From contig CALJUZ010000174.1 in assembly GCA_937975235.1 (NCBI GenBank), forward strand, positions 1-7,975: 7,975 bases of DNA, in the 5' to 3' direction. The notes under the pieces are model-generated. The model was not told the DNA's origin, did no database searches, and worked only from the letters and a program-made list of their open reading frames with translations. Source of the stretch: CALJUZ01 sp003387805 (lineage in GTDB: Bacteria; Bacillota; Limnochordia; Limnochordales; ZCTH02-B6). Both the position numbers and the translations under genes were made by a program. This document shows, piece by piece, positions 5,844-7,975 of this stretch (positions within the stretch are counted from its first letter, which is position 1; every line of letters starts with the position of its first letter).

Positions 5844-7336
5844 TGGCGGCGCCGATGATGGTGACGCGGCGGGCGTCGCGTCGCTGGCTGGAGGAGCAGT
5901 TCAACGGGGCCGCGGAGCGGGCCCGGCGGACGGGCCGGCCGGCGCTGGTCAGCGTGTCGGAGGCCGCCGAGCCTTTTGATCCGGTCGTTGTGTACGAGTC
6001 GGCCCGGGCGCGGGGCCTGGACGCGATGTTCTGGCACGTGCCGTGGCAGGACGTGGCGCTGGTGGGCGCCGGCAGCGTGTGGGCGGTGACGGCGGCAGGC
6101 TCCGGCCGTTTCGAGCAGGCGTCCCGGGCCTGGCGGGCGCTGATGGAACACGCGGTGCACGTGGTGGCGGAAGGCGTCTCGGAGCAGGGAGGTCCCGAGC
6201 CGGGGCCGGTGCTGCTGGGCGGCTTCGCGTTCGATGCGGGCAGCGCCACGGGCCCGTGGGAGGGCTTTGGCGACGGCCGCCTGACCTTGCCCCGGGTGCT
6301 GTACGGGGCGTCGGCCGGCCGGACTTGGATGACGGTCAACACGCTGGTGACGGCGGAAACGGATCCCGCCCGGGCGGCGGGCGCGGCGCTGGAGGCGCTG
6401 GAGGAGGCCCGGGCGTGGGCGGAGCCGGCTGTGGCCGCCACCGCCGCCGCAGCAGCAGGCGCTGCCCCAGCCGCGGTTGTCGCTCCGGCGGCGGCGGGCA
6501 CCCCGGCCTGCCGGGTGGCCGCCGAGGACGTCCCGCCGAAGGACGAGTGGCTGGCGGCCGTGCGGGAGGTCGCGGCCGCCATTCGCGGCGGCGCGCTGGA
6601 AAAGGCGGTGCTGGCCCGCAGCACGCGCCTCACCGCAGCGGGCGGATTCGACATCGGCGCCGCCCTGCGTTATCTCCAGGCCCACTATCCGGAATGCTAC
6701 GTCTTCGCCGTGGGGCGGGGCCATGAGTGCTTCATCGGCGCCACGCCCGAGCGCATCGTGCACAAACGCGACGGGGTGGTGCAGGTGGCGTGCATGGCCG
6801 GCTCCATCGGCCGGGGCGCCACGCCCGGCGAAGACGAGCGGCTGGGCCGGTGGCTCTTGTCCGATCCGAAAAACATGGAGGAACACCGGGTGGTGCTGCG
6901 CTCGATTCTGCAGGCGCTGGCACCGGTCTGCACGGACGTGCGGGCCGCGGAGACGGGCCTGCGGAAGCTGGCCAACGTGCAGCATCTGTACACGCCGGTG
7001 ACGGCGCGGGCCGGCCGCGACGCGGACGTGCTGGCGCTGGTGGCCCGGGTGCATCCGACGCCGGCCATCGGCGGCTGGCCCACGGCCGATGCGCTGAAGC
7101 TTATTCGTGAAAAGGAAAACTTGGACCGCGGCTGGTACGCGGGACCCATTGGCTGGATGGACGGCGCCGGGGACGGCGAGTTCGCCGTCGGTCTGCGTTC
7201 GGCACTGGTGCAGGGCGAAACCGCGCTCTTGTTCGCCGGCTGCGGCATTATGGGCGATTCCGACCCGGAAAGCGAGTACGAGGAATCGGTGCTGAAAATG
7301 AGGCCCATGCGGGCGGCGCTGGGGGCCGGGCGATGA
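5843..7336 (+). CDS. menF: Isochorismate synthase (menaquinone pathway)
   Basis: A 497-residue enzyme converting chorismate to isochorismate, the first committed step of classical menaquinone synthesis; Mg2+ dependent and cytoplasmic. The C-terminal chorismate-binding domain (about 230-490) is intact: catalytic-lysine motif LEKAVLARS (Lys254), GATPER (299-304, general acid Glu303), EEHR near 346-349, HPTPAIGG (404-411), RGWYAGPIGW (429-438) and the closing GCGIMGDSDPESEYEES with metal-binding glutamates. The lysine in K-A-V-L-A-R and the Glu of PER fit the MenF Lys/Glu pair. The ATG at 5843 (TGATG overlap with the regulator stop) has GGAG at 5834-5837; the longer open frame to 5711 lies inside the regulator gene and is dismissed. 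An Ala/Pro/Val-only linker (about 195-218) separates the variable N-terminal domain from the catalytic one. An entC/dhbC-type siderophore role is less likely because menD follows with a 4-nt overlap. Confidence 0.95.
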   Translation: MAAPMMVTRRASRRWLEEQFNGAAERARRTGRPALVSVSEAAEPFDPVVVYESARARGLDAMFWHVPWQDVALVGAGSVWAVTAAGSGRFEQASRAWRALMEHAVHVVAEGVSEQGGPEPGPVLLGGFAFDAGSATGPWEGFGDGRLTLPRVLYGASAGRTWMTVNTLVTAETDPARAAGAALEALEEARAWAEPAVAATAAAAAGAAPAAVVAPAAAGTPACRVAAEDVPPKDEWLAAVREVAAAIRGGALEKAVLARSTRLTAAGGFDIGAALRYLQAHYPECYVFAVGRGHECFIGATPERIVHKRDGVVQVACMAGSIGRGATPGEDERLGRWLLSDPKNMEEHRVVLRSILQALAPVCTDVRAAETGLRKLANVQHLYTPVTARAGRDADVLALVARVHPTPAIGGWPTADALKLIREKENLDRGWYAGPIGWMDGAGDGEFAVGLRSALVQGETALLFAGCGIMGDSDPESEYEESVLKMRPMRAALGAGR

Positions 7337-7975
7337 ACGGCGGCCACCGCGTCCAGCAAGCCGCGTACGCGTACGTCGGCGCGTTCGTCGACGAGCTGGC
7401 CCGGGCCGGCGTGCGCCACGTGTGCATTTGCCCGGGATCCCGTTCCACGCCTTTGGCCATGCTGGCCGCTGAACATCCGGACGTGCGCGTCTGGATGCAC
7501 ATCGACGAGCGGTCCGCCGCGTTTTTTGCGCTGGGGCTGGCCAAAGCCACGGGGACGCCCGTGGCGCTGGTGGCCACCTCCGGCACGGCGGTGGTCAATT
7601 TCATGCCCGCGGTGGTGGAGGCGTACTACTCCCGCGTGCCGCTGCTGCTGCTGACGGCCGACCGGCCGCCGGAGCTGCGGGACGTGGGCACCAACCAGAC
7701 CATCGACCAGGTACGGCTGTACGGCGGCCACGTGAAGTGGTCGGTGGACATGCCGCTGCCCGAGGCCGCGGAGGCGATGGTGCGCTACGCCCGCATGGCC
7801 GCGTCCCGGGCCGTGGCCACGGCCAAAGCCGTGCCCGCGGGGCCGGTGCACCTGAATTTCCCGCTGCGGGAACCGCTGGTGCCGTTGCCCGGGACGGACG
7901 GGGAGGCCGCCCGCTTGCAGGGGCGGCGGCAGCGGCCGGTTCCGGGACTGGGCCCGAGCCCGGTTCCGGGACTGG
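7333..7975 (+). CDS. menD: SEPHCHC synthase, N-terminal part (cut by window edge)
   Basis: The first 214 codons of the thiamine-diphosphate enzyme that joins isochorismate and 2-oxoglutarate to SEPHCHC, the second step of menaquinone synthesis. Visible family signatures of the pyrimidine-binding domain are CPGSRSTPL (33-41), HIDERSAAFFALGLAKATG (56-74) with the cofactor-activating Glu59, TSGTAVVNFMPAVVEA (about 83-98), LTADRPPELRDVG (about 106-118) and QTIDQ shortly after. The cofactor-binding C-terminal domain lies beyond the window. Its ATG overlaps the menF stop (ATGA, 4 nt), with GGGGG at 7321-7325 as a weak ribosome site, so translation is probably coupled. Near residues 202-214, just after the conserved domain, lies an unusual in-frame 8-residue repeat (PVPGLGPS) reaching the edge. 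Confidence 0.96.
   Translation, partial: MNGGHRVQQAAYAYVGAFVDELARAGVRHVCICPGSRSTPLAMLAAEHPDVRVWMHIDERSAAFFALGLAKATGTPVALVATSGTAVVNFMPAVVEAYYSRVPLLLLTADRPPELRDVGTNQTIDQVRLYGGHVKWSVDMPLPEAAEAMVRYARMAASRAVATAKAVPAGPVHLNFPLREPLVPLPGTDGEAARLQGRRQRPVPGLGPSPVPGL
7936..7975 (+). repeat. 24-bp in-frame tandem repeat in menD
   Basis: The 16-mer CCGGTTCCGGGACTGG occurs at 7936-7951 and again at 7960-7975, a period of 24 bp (8 codons), encoding PVPGLGPS then PVPGL. The frame is kept. Further copies may lie beyond the window. It falls where the first MenD domain gives way to the central domain, so it probably lengthens a linker. Confidence 0.75.

Overview
The window is GC-rich (about 70% by eye) DNA. It carries strong AGGAGG-type ribosome binding sites, sigma-A-like promoters, classic intrinsic terminators and menaquinone genes. 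This suggests a high-GC, possibly thermophilic member of the Bacillota (Symbiobacterium-, Thermaerobacter- or Limnochorda-like). That placement is inference from style and gene content, not from a marker gene.

Layout. (1) 1-79: a GC-rich hairpin, probably a terminator shared with an unseen gene to the left. (2) 80-2341, minus strand: an S9-family serine peptidase with a WD40-like propeller and an alpha/beta-hydrolase domain. (3) 2342-2583: a divergent intergenic region. It holds a sigma-A-like promoter for the rightward gene, and the -35 box lies at the exact centre of a 28-bp near-palindrome. (4) 2584-4260, plus: a single-chain protein with an N-terminal cobalamin-binding domain and a C-terminal domain resembling the glutamate mutase epsilon subunit. 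(5) 4247-4411: five imperfect 33-bp tandem repeats that begin inside the 3' end of that gene and contain its stop codon. A textbook intrinsic terminator follows at 4445-4465. (6) 4535-5023, plus: a predicted lipoprotein cupredoxin with a complete type 1 copper ligand set, then its own terminator. (7) 5108-7975, plus: a promoter, a 22-bp near-palindromic candidate operator, then tetR-type regulator, menF and menD (cut by the window edge), joined by 1-nt and 4-nt start/stop overlaps.

How the genes fit together. MenF (isochorismate synthase) and MenD (SEPHCHC synthase) catalyse the first two committed steps from chorismate to menaquinone. The TetR-family regulator is the first gene of the same apparent transcript, and a palindrome sits at the predicted transcription start. 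The simplest reading is an autoregulated regulator that also sets menaquinone gene expression. The cupredoxin next door may be an extracytoplasmic electron carrier in a menaquinone-based respiratory chain, but only proximity supports that link. The peptidase and the cobalamin protein are divergently transcribed and have no obvious pathway link to the men genes.

Most noteworthy: the tetR/men operator palindrome; the cobalamin-mutase-like fusion with a non-canonical B12-binding signature; the 33-bp array whose first unit carries TAA where two other units carry CAA; the palindrome centred on a -35 box; and in-frame low-complexity or short-repeat insertions inside three otherwise conserved enzymes.
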